In this document: piece after piece, positions 1-12,900 of the stretch
Layout of the letters: each line of letters opens with the position of its first letter
Position numbering within the stretch: the stretch's first letter is position 1
Source: Aselliscus stoliczkanus
Taxonomy: Eukaryota; Chordata; Mammalia; Chiroptera; Hipposideridae
Assembly (NCBI GenBank): GCA_033961575.1
Contig: CM066732.1
Location: 95,595,187-95,659,186 of the forward strand
Direction: 5' to 3'
Length of the DNA: 64,000 nucleotides
Notes under the pieces: model-generated
The model's database searches: none
The model's input: only the letters and a program-made list of their open reading frames with translations
Told to the model about the DNA's origin: nothing
Made by a program: the position numbers and the translations under genes

Positions 1-24
1 AAGAAGCGTCCTGGGAAACAACTT
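1..24 (+). CDS. GCHFR: GCHFR penultimate exon, 3' tail
   Basis: Only 24 nt are inside the window. They encode RSVLGNN plus two bases of a Phe codon, followed directly by the donor GTAAGT at 25-30. Confidence 0.85.
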
Positions 25-1382
25 GTAAGTAGTGGCATTCCTAAGTATCTTCTCACTGGGCGCTAGACCTGTCCCTGCTCCCTTTACACACCACCACGCC
101 GGGGGACAATGCCACTGCCCAGCCTCAGGGCCTCTCTGCCTGCATCCTGGGGTTCTGTCCTCTCGTAGGGTCGGTCCCCGTCTGCAGCCTTTCAGCCCCC
201 CAGGCTTGCTTTGAAAGCTTTCCCATTGGCCCTCTCTTCACAAGAGGGCCCAAGGACAAAGTCAAGTCCCAGGGCAAAGTCCCAGGACAGAGTCCAGGTT
301 CCTGAAAATAGGACTATGTAAATGGACTGTTCCTTGCCCTGACCTCTTATCTCCAAGCTGGACTCTGTCAAGGCAAAGATAGGCACAAAGGAAATGGTTT
401 CTGTCTTGAAGAGCTGCCTGAGTAACAAAGGTGAGCCCTAGAAACAAGGCGCAGGCAGCCTGGGCCCTACTTCCAGCTCGGCCAGCTGCCCAAGGGCTCA
501 GCCCCTTCCCTTGGCATCCTTTACACCAGCTCCAAGTGTAAAGGGTGAGCGCTGCTTCCTTTTCTGGCCCTCTCCCTTCCTATCCCGTAGGCAGGGAGAA
601 CCCTGACTCCAAAGGCTGCAACTCCCGAGAAGGGTCCCCAGAGTGAGCCCCAGTTCAAAGCGGGTAAAGGGGAGGCGAGCTGGTGCCAGCCCGTTGGGTC
701 AGGGCTGCAGGACTGAAGCCAATCCTCTCCCTTTGCCATGAGGCATCTGTCTTGAGATGCCCAGCTTGGAGCTTCAGGGATGGGCTCCCAGAGTCAGGAA
801 CTATTAGGGGCCAACCTGTTACTCCAGGACTGTAGGACAGCCAGGGCGGCAGGAGGGGGCAGATGCCTAGGGGGCCCTGGGGAGAGCAGGCTGCTCTTCC
901 TGAACAGTGCAGCACCCAGGGCATGTGGGCTGTCACCAGACAAACACGGGTTCTACTGTCATATAACATTGGAAAAGCTACTTAAGCCCTCTAAGTTTTC
1001 TCATTTATAAAATGGGTACAATAATGGTGCCTTCCTCGGGTTGTCAGGAGGAATAAATGAGATAATGCATGCAAAGTGCCTTGCAGGGGAGCGGGGAAGG
1101 GAACATACACTTAGCCTGGCACTCGCAGACCCCAGCAAATGTTATTCACTATAATGAGCATTCCCGAGCAGGCCTGGTCTTCAGTGGAGACTGGCTTGTA
1201 TGGGAAGCTTGCAGCGTGTGGCCGCTCACGCTGGCCCTTCTCCTCCTTCTCTTCACAGCTCGGAATACTTCGTCAATGACCCCCCTCGCATAGTCCTGGA
1301 CAAACTGGAGCGCAGAGGCTTCCGGGTGCTCAGCATGACCGGGGTGGGCCAGACGCTGGTGTGGTGCCTGCACAAGGAGTGA
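1..1382 (+). CDS. GCHFR: GTP cyclohydrolase I feedback regulatory protein (GFRP), 3' part
   Basis: The coding parts are 1-24 (tail of the penultimate exon) and 1259-1382 (last exon, stop TGA 1380-1382), split by an intron with GTAAGT donor and CACAG acceptor. Spliced, they read RSVLGNNFSEYFVNDPPRIV and on to the C-terminus VWCLHKE. This is the C-terminal half of the 84-residue GFRP; the start lies left of the window. GFRP is a small cytosolic protein that forms pentamers on GTP cyclohydrolase I and passes on tetrahydrobiopterin feedback inhibition and phenylalanine stimulation. The reading frame is intact. The codon joining the exons (TT+C, Phe) matches the family, which fixes the frame. Differences from the human protein as I remember it (for example SEYFVND for YEYYVDD) are conservative. 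The gene is convergent with DNAJC17. Confidence 0.95.
31..1258. other. GCHFR: GCHFR last intron
   Basis: The only recognisable element in this intron is a MIR relic near 950-1150. The rest appears to be single-copy intron. Confidence 0.6.
950..1150 (+). repeat. MIR SINE relic
   Basis: The order of MIR landmarks is preserved: a 'cttaagcc...tctaag' section, TTTATAAAATGGGTACAATAAT, then GGATAAATGAGATAATGCA-like and AAGTGCCTTG. It is diverged, as expected for an element older than placental mammals. Confidence 0.65.
1259..1382 (+). CDS. GCHFR: GCHFR last coding exon
   Basis: The acceptor is a pyrimidine tract plus CACAG at 1254-1258. The exon encodes SEYFVNDPPRIVLDKLERRG through LHKE and stops at 1380-1382. 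Confidence 0.95.
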
Positions 1383-1711
1383 CTCCCACTGAGGGGCAGA
1401 CAGGGCACCCCTTCTTTGAGTGGTTGCTATGGGCCCCGATCCCAAGCCCCTGCCTCACTCACTGCCCTGCTCCTCTCTTCCTAAATCGTCCTTTTTCCTT
1501 GGCCCAGCACCACTGGGCAGTGAAACCTGCCTCAGCCGGGGGTGGGACGGGCAGGACCCTTTGTTCTGGTTCTCCCAGCTGCCCCTCCACCTTCTGGCCT
1601 GGCTGAGGGCCGTGAAGGAGGCCATGTTCATGGGTAGGCTGAGGGGCTGGCAAGAGCTGGGAGTATGGCCCCTGGACTGGGCAGGTGGGCCCTGTGTAGC
1701 TGGTCCAAGCC

Positions 1712-1717
1712 AATAAA
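1712..1717 (+). terminator. GCHFR: GCHFR polyadenylation signal
   Basis: AATAAA lies 330 bp after the stop codon. Cleavage would fall near 1730-1745, about 170 bp from the converging end of DNAJC17. Confidence 0.75.
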
Positions 1718-1923
1718 GGGCTGCGATGAGTGGATGCTCCTCTGTGCTGCAGGCTCAGGGACGCTCACTGAGTGGACGTCCTCTGGAGGTCTGTCCACTG
1801 CCGGGGAGGGAGAGCCCGGCCTGGGCGGAGCCGGCGGGGCAAAGCCCAGAGACCAGGGCTATGCTTGGGCAGGCCAGCACCGTCCACCTATGTATGCAAT
1901 AGAGGTAGACTCTTAAAAAAAAC

Positions 1924-1929
1924 TTTATT
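1924..1929 (-). terminator. DNAJC17: DNAJC17 polyadenylation signal
   Basis: AATAAA on the minus strand lies 43 bp after the stop codon, giving a very short 3'UTR. An A/T run (1915-1923) follows immediately. Confidence 0.7.
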
Positions 1930-1971
1930 GGTGATGTTTAGGAACCGGGCTGTGGGTGGATGGGCTGCAGG

Positions 1972-2094
1972 CTACGTGGGCTGCCCCACCTCATCTTCCT
2001 GTTGCATCTGGGCGATCAGCTGCTGCCTCTCGGAGGCTTGGCGCATGCGCATCATGACCAGGCTTTCGTAGTCCCTCTCCGACAGCACTGAGCT
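1972..2094 (-). CDS. DNAJC17: DNAJC17 exon 11 (last)
   Basis: Encodes [20 protein letters not shown] and [20 protein letters not shown], with stop TAG at 1972-1974. Confidence 0.95.
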   Translation of the reverse strand, partial: SSVLSERDYESLVMMRMRQASERQQLIAQMQQEDEVGQPT

Positions 2095-5000
2095 CTGGGA
2101 GACAGAGGTGGGAAAAGAAAGGAGGGGTCAGGGCAGCAGGGCACAACCCCACAGACTCCAGACTGGAGGACAGGGCCTAGGCGGAGCTACAGTCAAGAGT
2201 TAAGGACCCTGGAACGGCCTGCAATTCCAACTCATCCATGTTTCTTTAGAGCAAGTAAGCCCCAAAGCCAGCTTCTCAACCCAGCTCAACCAGTAATCAC
2301 CCCCACCTCCCCTTTCGCAGGCCCTTCACATCTAGTCAGCTCTGGTTCATCTTTCCCAGGTGAATCACTTCCTCATGCTCGAGCCAGGCCCTCGTCTCCC
2401 TTCGCATCCTCTCAGCCCATTATTTGACACTCCTTTCCTCCACCCCACAGCTTCTGCTTTTCACAAGTTTCCAGGGAAGGGAGGTCATCAGGTGTAGAAA
2501 TCCACTCCGCTCTGCCAGGCAGAGGCGAGAGCATTGCCCCCTCCCAGCTGTCCATCTTCCCTGTGGTCTGGCTCCTGCCCAGGACGCAGGAGAAGGAAGC
2601 CCTGCCCTAGACATGGCCCCAATCAGCCCCACCCTAGAAGGAGAGAGAAACAAGCATGAGGCCCACTTGCCTCCTAAAATACACACCAGGGTTCCTGGAA
2701 GGCAGGGCCTGGCTTTTTCTTTTATGATCTTGCCAGCACAGTACGTGAGATTAAAGAGGACTATATTTTAACAACCAAAAGAATAATAAACAACCACCTC
2801 AATGGGCCAACGCTGTGGGGTGAAGAGGCAGCTCTATAGTGCCACGAGCCCTGAGCTGCCACCCCCATCCCCTGATAAGGTCTGCAGTGGGAATTAAATC
2901 ACTTCCTCCCTTGGCGCAGCTGAAGCTGTGTGAAGCGCGAAGCCCACTTGAGTTGGCACAGAAGCAAGCCAAAGCTGCGGAGGCCGCTCTGGGGGACACC
3001 AAGCTGGTGCACACTCACGGAATACATCAGGGGGAATAAGAAGGGAGTGGCTGGGGTTAAGATGCCAGGCCCTGGCCAACTGGTCTGGAGTAAGGGGTGT
3101 ACAGAACGAGGAAGTGTTATTCCACCCGGATCCCCTTGCTCCTCCCGACAGCCCCACCCCTCCTCCTCTCTCCTGGGCTGTCCGAGGATCCTTGCCCTCC
3201 CGGCCAAGCTCACCTACCTCGGCTCGGCCCAGTGCACCGCCTACAATTCAGGGCAGCCCCATGTGGCCTGAAGAGGGACCTCATGTGAGGGCCAGGCAGC
3301 CCATGGGGAAAAACTGGAGCAGAGGGTAGGAGGCAGCAGGACCCAGGCCCTAAACTGCTCTCTCCTGTCCTGAGGCCATCTGGTAAGTCAAGGAAGGACG
3401 AGGAAATGGAGCAGCCAGACTGGGTGTCAGGCCAAGGGGCGGGCAATTCTCCCCTCCCCAAGGTAATACTGCTGTGCTGCGAAAACTCAGAGTCACCCGG
3501 GCATGTCCCGAGCCCAGCCCTGGGAGGAGCCAGCCCTTTATAGGCACGGGACTGCTCCCTGTTAACACACCCTGTACCTCCTTCCCCTCATACCTGTGGG
3601 ATCTGCTAATGAGGGTCTGTCACCAGGTCCTAGGGCTGAGTCACCCACATCAGCCACAGTCTTTCCTTTCCCAACAATTGTTTCAATAACTGCCACCTTT
3701 CCTGAGCCCCTCCCTCCCAGACACACTGGGGGCTGGGGAGCCAGGCCCATCTGCTAGGGCCCAGGGCAGTGGGGAAAAAGGTGGCAGCTTGGTGACACAC
3801 AAAGCAGGGCTGTCCCCAGACAAGTCCCCAGAGGAATTTCAGCTCCCCAGTGCCCTGGGGTGTTGGCCACTGCTGCCCCAATCCTTGCATGCGGATGCTG
3901 CAATTACCTCAGAGCATGAAACCCGGCTTCCCACCTGACTGAGTCAGCTGAGAACAACAACACACCTCCACAGCACACACCAGCACAACCAGCTAGGCAC
4001 TAATCAGAGTCGGAGAGCCTCGGCAGAGAGGCACAGGGGCCGGCCAGGGAGAGAGGGAGAGCTGTGGGCAGTGAGGCACCGGGGCTGGGGAAGGAGGACG
4101 GCCGCTCCTACCAGCCCTCCTCGCCCACCTGAGAAGACCCATCTCTGATCTCCCCAGAGCCGCCCTCACTCCAGCTCCAGTAAGTGCTGCTTCTTCCTCT
4201 TGGGGTTTTTTCCACTGCCCTATCAAGTAACCAGGCCACTCCTGTCCCTCTGGGAAACTCCTGTTGCCAGGAACTAGCAGTGCTCTGCTCTCCTCCTCCC
4301 AGGACCTGGTGTCCCCATCGAAGATGCTGGCCCAAGCTCTGTGCTGAGCAGAAAGCTGGAGGCCTCTGCTGGAAGCCCACGTGGGCTGCCTCCCTGATTC
4401 TTGTCACTCAAGGCTCCAGCAGGGTCCAAATGGTCCCTAGCCACTCCTGACCTGGGTTTCTAAGGTGCCAGGCTGGTCTGCTGGCTCCCTGGGTCCCATG
4501 GAGACCTGGCGGAAAGGCTCCTTCCGCAATGCCTCCTTCTTCAAGCGGCTGAGCCTGGGGCGGCCGAGGCGACTCCGGCGGCAGGACAGTGTGTTGAGCC
4601 AGGCCAGCGCGGCTGGCGGGGACCATGAGGAGTACAGCAACCGAGAGGTTGTCCGGGAGCTTCAAGGGAGGCCGGATGGCCGGCGCCTGCCACTGTGGGG
4701 GGACGAGCAGCCCCGGGCCACCCTGCTGGCCCCACCCAAGCCCCCGCGCCTCTACCGCCTCTACGGAGAGAGCTCCAGCTGCCCCAACATCCTGGAGCCC
4801 CCACCTGCCTACACCACTGCCTACTCAACCACCCTGCCCTCGGCGCTCTCCTTGGGAGGGGCCCTCCATGAATACTCTGAGGAGGAACTTTTGGACACCC
4901 CCACCTTCCAGAGGACACCTGCTCCAGACCTCAATGACCCTTTCTTCTCCTTCAAAGTGGACCTGGGCATTTCACTTCTTGAAGAAGTTCTACAGATGCT

Positions 5001-6940
5001 GAGGGAGCAATTTCCCAGTGAGCCCAGCTTCTGAATGGGGTGAAGGTGGGCAGAGGTGCGGTGACTGGAAGAGCCAGAAGCCTGGGGACCCCAGGGAAGG
5101 AGGGCATAGTTGTGGATTAAGAAAAAGGTGGAGGGCCGGCCGAGTGGCTCAGTTGGTTAAGAGCTCGCTAAAGAGTGCGAGCTCTCAGCAACAGCGTTGC
5201 CGGTTGGATTCCCGGCCCGAGCTGAGCAGTCACTGAGCTGCCAATAGGTGGCAAGATGGCTCAGCTAAAAAGAAAAAGAAAAAAAAGAAAAAAGAAAAAG
5301 GTGGAGATAGGAATCCAGGGTCCTGCCCTCTGGGTTCTCAACTGTCCTCCACGTCACCCCAGAGCTGGTGGACAGAGGCGCAGAGGCGAGCTGAAAGTGT
5401 TGCTGACGAGAGCTCTGAAGGCAGCTGGCCAGGCTGGGACCAGGCAGGGCCAGCAGAGGGGGAGGGCCACAAAGGTGTGAGTCAGGGAGTGGAGGACACA
5501 GACTGGACAGGTCAGATGGGTGCCCAGTCCTCTCTGAAGCCACTACCAACAGGGAGACGTTACAGGACAGGTCTAGGCACAAGTAGTGCAGCTCAGGCCG
5601 AGAAGGAAGGTGGGGAAACCCGAGGGCAGAGGGGAGAGACAGGCTTGACCTTGTCCAATATGGCAGCCACTAGCTACAAGTGGCTGTTTACATTTAAATA
5701 ACTGAAACTAAGGAAAATTAAAAATTTAGTTCCTCAGCTGCACTAGCCACATATCAAATGCTCAACAGCCACACCTGACTCACGGTTACCGCAGTGGACA
5801 GTACAGGGTGGACATCAGCATCACTGGACAAAGCTCTGTTGGAGAGCAGTGGCCTAGACCACGGCTGGAGCCAGCAGTGGCATGGAGGGGAGAGGGAGGC
5901 ATAGGAGCCTGCAGCCCAAGGGAGGGGCTGGCAGAGTAGGGAGAGCGAGGCATGCAGAGATATGGAGTATAACTCGGGAAAAAGGCCACACAAATCATTG
6001 GCAGGAAAGGGGGCATGAGGGACTCACGCCGCCAGCACAGCTGCCTGGAGCATTGCCTGAGGAAGATGGCTCCAGGGAATGCCAACTGAAGGCACAGGCA
6101 CAGCTTGCAAAGGGCCGCTTTGGGGAGCTCCCAGAATTATTAACGATGGAAGTCCTTTGGAAATGGAGCAAAAACAGCGGTAGATTTATCTCCTTCCAGC
6201 TGCCATGAGAACATAGGAGGACTGACCAGAGGATGGACAAGAAACTTGTGGCTGTTACTGGGACGTGGTCTCCAGAACCCTCTGCTAATGGGGGGCTGTC
6301 ACCCAGGGCTGAGCTCGCTGGGTCAAGGCCACATGCTGTGCTGCTGCCCCACACTGTGGCCTGGCCAGAGACCTGAAACCTTAGCGGAGGTCAGCTGGGT
6401 CCTGCGGTTCTGCACGCCAGGCCTTTCCAAACATGGAGAGGGGCAGAGGGACACTTCGATGCACACTGCTTCCACAACTCACATCTGTGCCTCCACCTTC
6501 CCTCCTCCTGTGAGGATGTGCCCAGAGGAAAGGCTCCCCTCTGGATGCAAGAGATAATGAATAAAGCTCTGTATAAATACAGCCTGTGGAGTGTCACGTG
6601 GGACTGTGAAATACTGGGACTTCACGGTGGGGGAAAGAGCTCTCTCAAGAAGGGTCTCAAGGTGGGCTCAGACTAGTTCCTTTCCCTCCTCGTCCAGGGT
6701 CTGGCTGGGACACACTCCCAAAGAGCTTCCCATTCTCATGGCCGGGTGAGGGGCATGTAGGAGGCAGGGGTGGCATGACTGAGGCAATGAGAGTCAAGGC
6801 CATGCTGACTCACCGGATATTCTGCTCACAGAGGGGTCTGTGAACACATTAGCCTGAGGCTCCCACACAGACCCCCAGACCGTTTTAGAGAAGGGACAGC
6901 TCTTGGCCCCAAAGCTCTCTATCCCACCAAAGTGGGGCAG

Positions 6941-6989
<49 letters not shown>

Positions 6990-9900
6990 GCTAAACAGAA
7001 GTCTTCATGGAGCTATGAGGATGAAGAGTTAGCATTGGCGACACGCATCAGCTGAAGTCTGTGCTTCACCATGAGTCAGGCGCCCAGGCAACAAGCGACC
7101 CAATGTCAGCAGGGTACCCAGTGTTACTTCTAGGGACGAGGTATTGCCTCTTGACAGTGGGTCCTGTCTGGGGCAGCCATGGACACACCTGGAAAGTGAG
7201 TGGAGGAAGGAAGCAGCTGCCTGCCTCCTCTGCCCCTTCCTCACAGCACCGGTTGTCTAAGTGACAAATACTCATATCACAACCAAGTAGCCTGCAGGCC
7301 AGAAAAACCCCTTTGGGTGATGAATGTCTCCAATAGGAGACCAGGACGTGGAAGAAAAGTACAGTCTAAGCATTCCGTGTGGGGTGGGGCCCGCTGGCAC
7401 TGAGAAGGAAACGGGTCAGCACAGAATCCCAGTCCTCCCGCCCCGGTTGGCAGACCTGCCAATCTCTCCCCACTCCTGATGACCTGGATTTGTGAGGACA
7501 GGGCCCTGAGAAGAGCCCAGACAGGAAAAGATCCCCCAAAACCTGAATAGATCCAGCTAAGTAAGGCCTGGCTCCTTACCTGTGACAGTCCTGGGTGGCG
7601 GGGGTCCTCCATGCTCTGGGGTCGTCCCTCCAACCAGGAAATCTTCAGAGGGTTATCGATCAGGCCCACTTCATTTTGGACAGCCAGCTCCTGCCAAACA
7701 CAGCGTCCAGTTAGTCACATCACTCTCATCAGCTATAAAGTGGCTTTCTCCAGCCCCACAGAAAGTACCAGGACCAGCACTCTCATCCTCCAAGCAAAGC
7801 TCAGCAACCTTCCCACAGTGGGGTGCTGAAGCTTTGACCCTCCTCGTGGGGCAGTGGGAGAAGGGGGAAGGGCAGTGTGGGACCCCCAACCTGGAGGCGT
7901 GCCAGCTCCCACTGGAGAGTGGAGGGTGTGGAGCCAGCCAGCAGGAAGTGAAGGCAGCCTGTGCTCTCCTTCATCCCAGAGCATTCTCCTGCCCATCCCT
8001 TCATTCGCTGTGCCTCCCAGAGCATTCTCCTGCCCATCCCTTCATTCGCTGTGCCTGTGCTCCCGGGAGTCAGGGGACCACTGGGGACCTTGGCTCTGAG
8101 CTGGCCCAGAGATCTCCTGGAAGTGTGGATACCTAAGCTCAAGGTCCCCACAGAATTGGGTCCTTACCCTGGAACAGCAGGGCTGGCAGTGGTCCCCAAA
8201 GCCTCATGCAGCACTCACCGCAGCCTTGACAGTGGCAAACTCCACCACGGCAGTGCCGGCCTTCTTCCTGGAAAGCACCAGGTTGAGCACCTTTCCGTAC
8301 TGTGGGGACAAGAGAGGCCCAGCTCACTCCAGAGAAAGCCTGGGGCCCGCTGGGGTGTGTCCAACTGGGGGACAACCTCTTGTTGCTAGGTTCCCAGAGA
8401 GGGGAGATCAGAGATGAGAAGGAAAGAATTTTTTTTCCATGAATGCAGAACAGGAGAGGAAATTGGGCAAAGGACTGGGGACTTGGGCTGGCAGAGTTGC
8501 ACGGCTGCCTTGACGACTAAAGGTCGTGATGAGGACAGGGTTTTTTTCCTCAATGTTTTTTTATGTTTTTTTTTTTTTTTTTTGAGGGCAGTGTCACTGG
8601 CCCTCATATGTGGGATCCAAACCAGGGCCACTGGCGTCCCAAGCCAGCGCTTAACCACCGCGCTGCTCGGCCGGCCTGAGGACAGGATTTTTATGCCAGA
8701 TGCCCACCTTCTCTCCCACACACTCAGCTAAGCCCTCTGCTTCTAAGGATGACCTGGGCAGTGAAAGGCAAGACAGGGCCACACAAGTGAGAGGAAGCCT
8801 GGAGGGAAGCCAGGCTGTCCTATGGTCTATGAGATAGGGGGAAAAGGCAGGTGGAGGTGTTACAGGAAGTTTAGGCATGGCGATCCTGTGGTTTGGTCTG
8901 AGGTGATGGGAAAGAGGGAAGTCAGCAGGGCAGACCTTTTGAAAAAGCTGCAAGAGGACATCTCTGGAGTAGCCACCTTTTGACTCGTCCTCCTTCTTGC
9001 ACTTCCATTTTAGCTGAAAGGACAACAGTGGGCGTCACCATGAACATCGACCTTCGCCTGAACAGCACCAGACCCACACCTCAGCTTTACAGTCTGAGCA
9101 GACACCCTCCTGGTCTTCAAGGCACTAGTAATCTAGGGAGCATCCCCCAAAATGTGTTCCCCTTGAAAACGGACAAGCAGGGCAGCCAAGTTTCTAGGCC
9201 TATGATGCTCTCTTGGAAGGCTTCTTGGGGTGCTGCCTGCAGCCATCAGGGCAAGTGAGGGACCATCCTGGTCCCTGGGCAGTGGGCGGGTGGAGGGATT
9301 TGGGCAGTGGCGCGGCTCCCAGGGATCCAGTGTCACCACCAGAACTCCTTGAGCCACTGAGAGGAGAGGGTGTGGGGTGACCCATGGATCCCACAGGGCT
9401 CACCTTTAGCTTGGGGGTTCCTTCAGGATTTTCTGCCTTTCCTAGAAAATTTGGGGAAATTAGCAAGGTAGAATATGAGGGGGCCAGAAATACTCCCAAA
9501 GTAGACACAGCCCAGGGCCTGAAGGACCTAGAAAAGGTCACTCCTGACCGAGGGCAGTATCGGCCCCCTGCTGAGGACGACAGAGGCAATCCCACCCCGT
9601 TGCCGGGAGCTGCCGGCCCAGGGACGGTCTGCCCGCTGCCTGAAGGTCATGGTTAGCACTCTACCAACGAAGGGCTGTGAACACCTTCTGGGGACAGGAG
9701 GTAGAGGGACAAGCCACACAGTTCTACTAAAACGAAGTATCTCAGAGCATTTGCCCCAGAGACCTGCTCCAAAATAGGGACAGCTCTGCTTGGGACTAAG
9801 AGATACCAGGCCAGGAGATCTCAGGCAGAGTAAAAAGCAAACAGGCCCCAGCAAACTGGTAGGAAGAAGGGACAGGTGGCACGTGTCCGAGTGGCGTGCC

Positions 9901-12900
9901 CGGGGTTCTGGCAGGTGGAAACTTCCACAGTGACTCCACGGAGCAGCCAGTGTGGCCTCTCTGGGCGTCTGGAGCTGCTCAGAGCAGGAAGCGCGTGGGG
10001 GTAATGGACCCTCACCTCCCAACCTCTGCTCCCGTTCCTTGCGTATCTGTTCCTGGATCAGCCTCTGCTGTTCCTCCAGCTGCCGGGAACCCTCGTCTCG
10101 CAGGCGTTCGATCTGCAGAGCAGGGATTGGGGGTGACAATTCTGTGCAGATCCAATTCCAGGTTGGCTCACCTTGTAAAGGTCCCTGGGAGGTTCCACCT
10201 GCGAGCTAGGGCTCAGCAACCTGTGAGTGGGACAGATTACCCAGATCCCACAGCAGAAGCTGGGTGGGCATGCCCTCCCTAGCCAGTGCAGCCACCTAGG
10301 GCCACCCTCCCCAGCCTCCGGCCCATGCCTGGATGCTCACCTCCTGCCCTAGCGTCCTGGTGCTCCGGCTGTCTTCTTCCTCCTCACTGCCCTGGGCCTG
10401 GGCCTGCCGCTCCCGGGCCTCCAGGTCTAGGCATAAGGGTTAAATGACCCAATGGTTGGTCTGAGAAGTTTCTACATGGCCTCCGCCCACCCAGTTCTGG
10501 CTGCTTCCCCAGTCTCGCACAGGGTGACACCATTCAGTAACTCTGGCCCCTCCCTCCATGCCCATGTGCTCCTCAATTAATTTCCACTGGGAAACGTCAC
10601 AGCATGGAAGAAGTATATGTCCCAGCTGCATGACCAGGGCCTGGAAGAGTTAAATCAGCTCACACTGACCAAGCTGGTTCTCTGATCAGTGAACAGGGTG
10701 TGGGTGGGTGCTTATGTCAGCAGCCCAGGGCCATGTGTCAGGGATACCTGTGGGCGGGGCTGCTAGCCTCTTTTCCTGTGGTTTGGCAGCACAGTCTGAC
10801 CTGTGACCTTGCCTTGGCTACGATGCTTTTCTCACCACTGAGCTCGGGTTGCCACTGTCTGCTTCACCTCCTCCACGCAGTTTACATTTACCAAGCCCCA
10901 CTGCGGACCCCGCTGCAGCGGCTCCTACAGGGACGGCAGATTCTGTGCAAGGTCCCGGAGCCCTTCCTGCCTTCCAAGGGAAACTTGTTTGTGGCCCACT
11001 ACCAGGCCCTCCTCTCAGGCCTGGGACTTACTGCCTTCTTTTCTGTGCACTTTACTTACTTAGAATCTCGTTGATTTGTTTTTGATAGAGAGATGGATGT
11101 ACTGGGATGGTATATGTATACATACATATTAAGTATACGGCTATCAAGTGGGCAAGAAGAAGGGGAGAAAATCAAGTGAAGAAAAGTGAAGAATGCCTGG
11201 ACCAATCAGACTGGGGAGATGGGAATGTTCTAAAATTGATTTCCAGTCATAGTAGCTCTGTTTAGTAAGTTGACTAAAATTATTGAATTGTACACTTGAA
11301 ATGAGTGGATGTTATGATATACAAAATACACCTCAACAAAGCTTTTTAAAAAAGAAGAATGCCTGGACCTCCTTGGATCCTTCTCAGGGGACTTCTCAGG
11401 GTGAAAGCTCTATGCAGAAAGTAGGCTAGGGCGAATAAAAAGACCCAAGATCGGGCAGGCCGGGTGGTGCAGTGGTTAAGAGCTGGCTTGGGATGCCAGC
11501 GACGCAGGTTCGGACCCCACATATAAGGGCCAGTGACACTGCCCTTTAAAAGAAAAAAAAAAAAAAATTAAAAAAAAAAAAAGACCCCGGATGACATGGT
11601 GAACCAGAAATGGATCTACTACTACTGCGTGGGTTTAAATCCCAGCTCCGCAAGTTCTCATCCTTGTAGGGCCTTAGCTTCTTTGTCTACAAAAAATGGG
11701 TTTAGTAATACCCACCTCCTTGGATCACTGTGTTAATTAAAGGAGGCAATAAAACATTTGTCACAGTGCTTAGCTAATGGTAGATCTAGTCACTGTTATT
11801 ATTCCCGAGTCCTGAAGACCCACCCTGAAAACAAGGTTCTGCCAAGAGCCAGGACCAATAGGCTTCGAGATGCCGGAACTGAAGCTCCAGGAAGAAAAGT
11901 GAGGAAGCTGCATGGAAACAGCCCAGGGAAACCACAGGCCACCCAGCACCACGATGTCACCTACCAAGCTTCACTTTCTTCCTTTTCTCATCAAGCTTCT
12001 GGGTCCTCTCTGCTGCCTGCTTCTTGGCTTTCCTGACCTTGTCATAGGCGGCCTGGCAGGAGAAGGGAACACCAAGGAACAGTCAGCCAGAGAACAAGCA
12101 CAGGGCCCAGCCGCCTTCCTGGCCCCACCTGGGCCTAGCCCCAGGGCCGTCAGGTGGCAGCCTGGTGACCAAGTCTCCAGGCTGGGACAGCAAGGACTGT
12201 GCCACATGGCAGAGCATAGAGGACCAAGGCTGAAGCACCACAATGATCTCTAACCACCAGGGACAATTCAGATAGAAGAGGATGTGCTTACCCTGGCTGC
12301 AGCGTCGGTCAGTACCTCCAAGGCCTGAGAAAGCTGGTGGAAGAGTTCAGCTAAACACAAGGATCAAAAAAGAGAGAGGAGAAAGATCAAGTTAGACTTA
12401 GTGATGGTGTGTTTCCTCAAAAACACATCTCAAAGAAGCCATGGGCTGGCAGAAAAGCCCACGTGAGCAGATGATGGACCATCAAGGAAGGCTGAGCACA
12501 TGAGCCCCTAACTGACCAGGTGCCCCTAACGTGAGGAGCCAGGCTGCGTGTACCGGGCATTCCACAGCACTCCCAAGGGAGCGGGGTGTGAAAACACCAG
12601 GCCCAGGTGAGCCGGCCTCCTCCTCCCCATGCCCAGGGGAGTCTCACCTGCTCTGGGATTATCCGGATTTTTGTCTGGGTGGCAGGAGAGGGCCTTCTGC
12701 CTATATGCCTTCTTCACCTGGAAGAGTCAGAAGAGGTGGTCGGTCATTCGCTCTCTCATCCTGGGATGGACAGGAAAACGTTGCTAAAGCAATAAGGGAA
12801 ATCCAGAGAGTGTTCCCCACGCCTAAGAGGTCGCTGGCTCCCACACTGTGACAGTCACCTCACAACCACCAGGGAGATTTACAGTGGAGGAGGCAGGGGC

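Noticed and set aside
7975..8056. Short direct repeats considered as a CRISPR-like or satellite array.
   Set aside because: Only two adjacent units without spacers in a mammalian intron.
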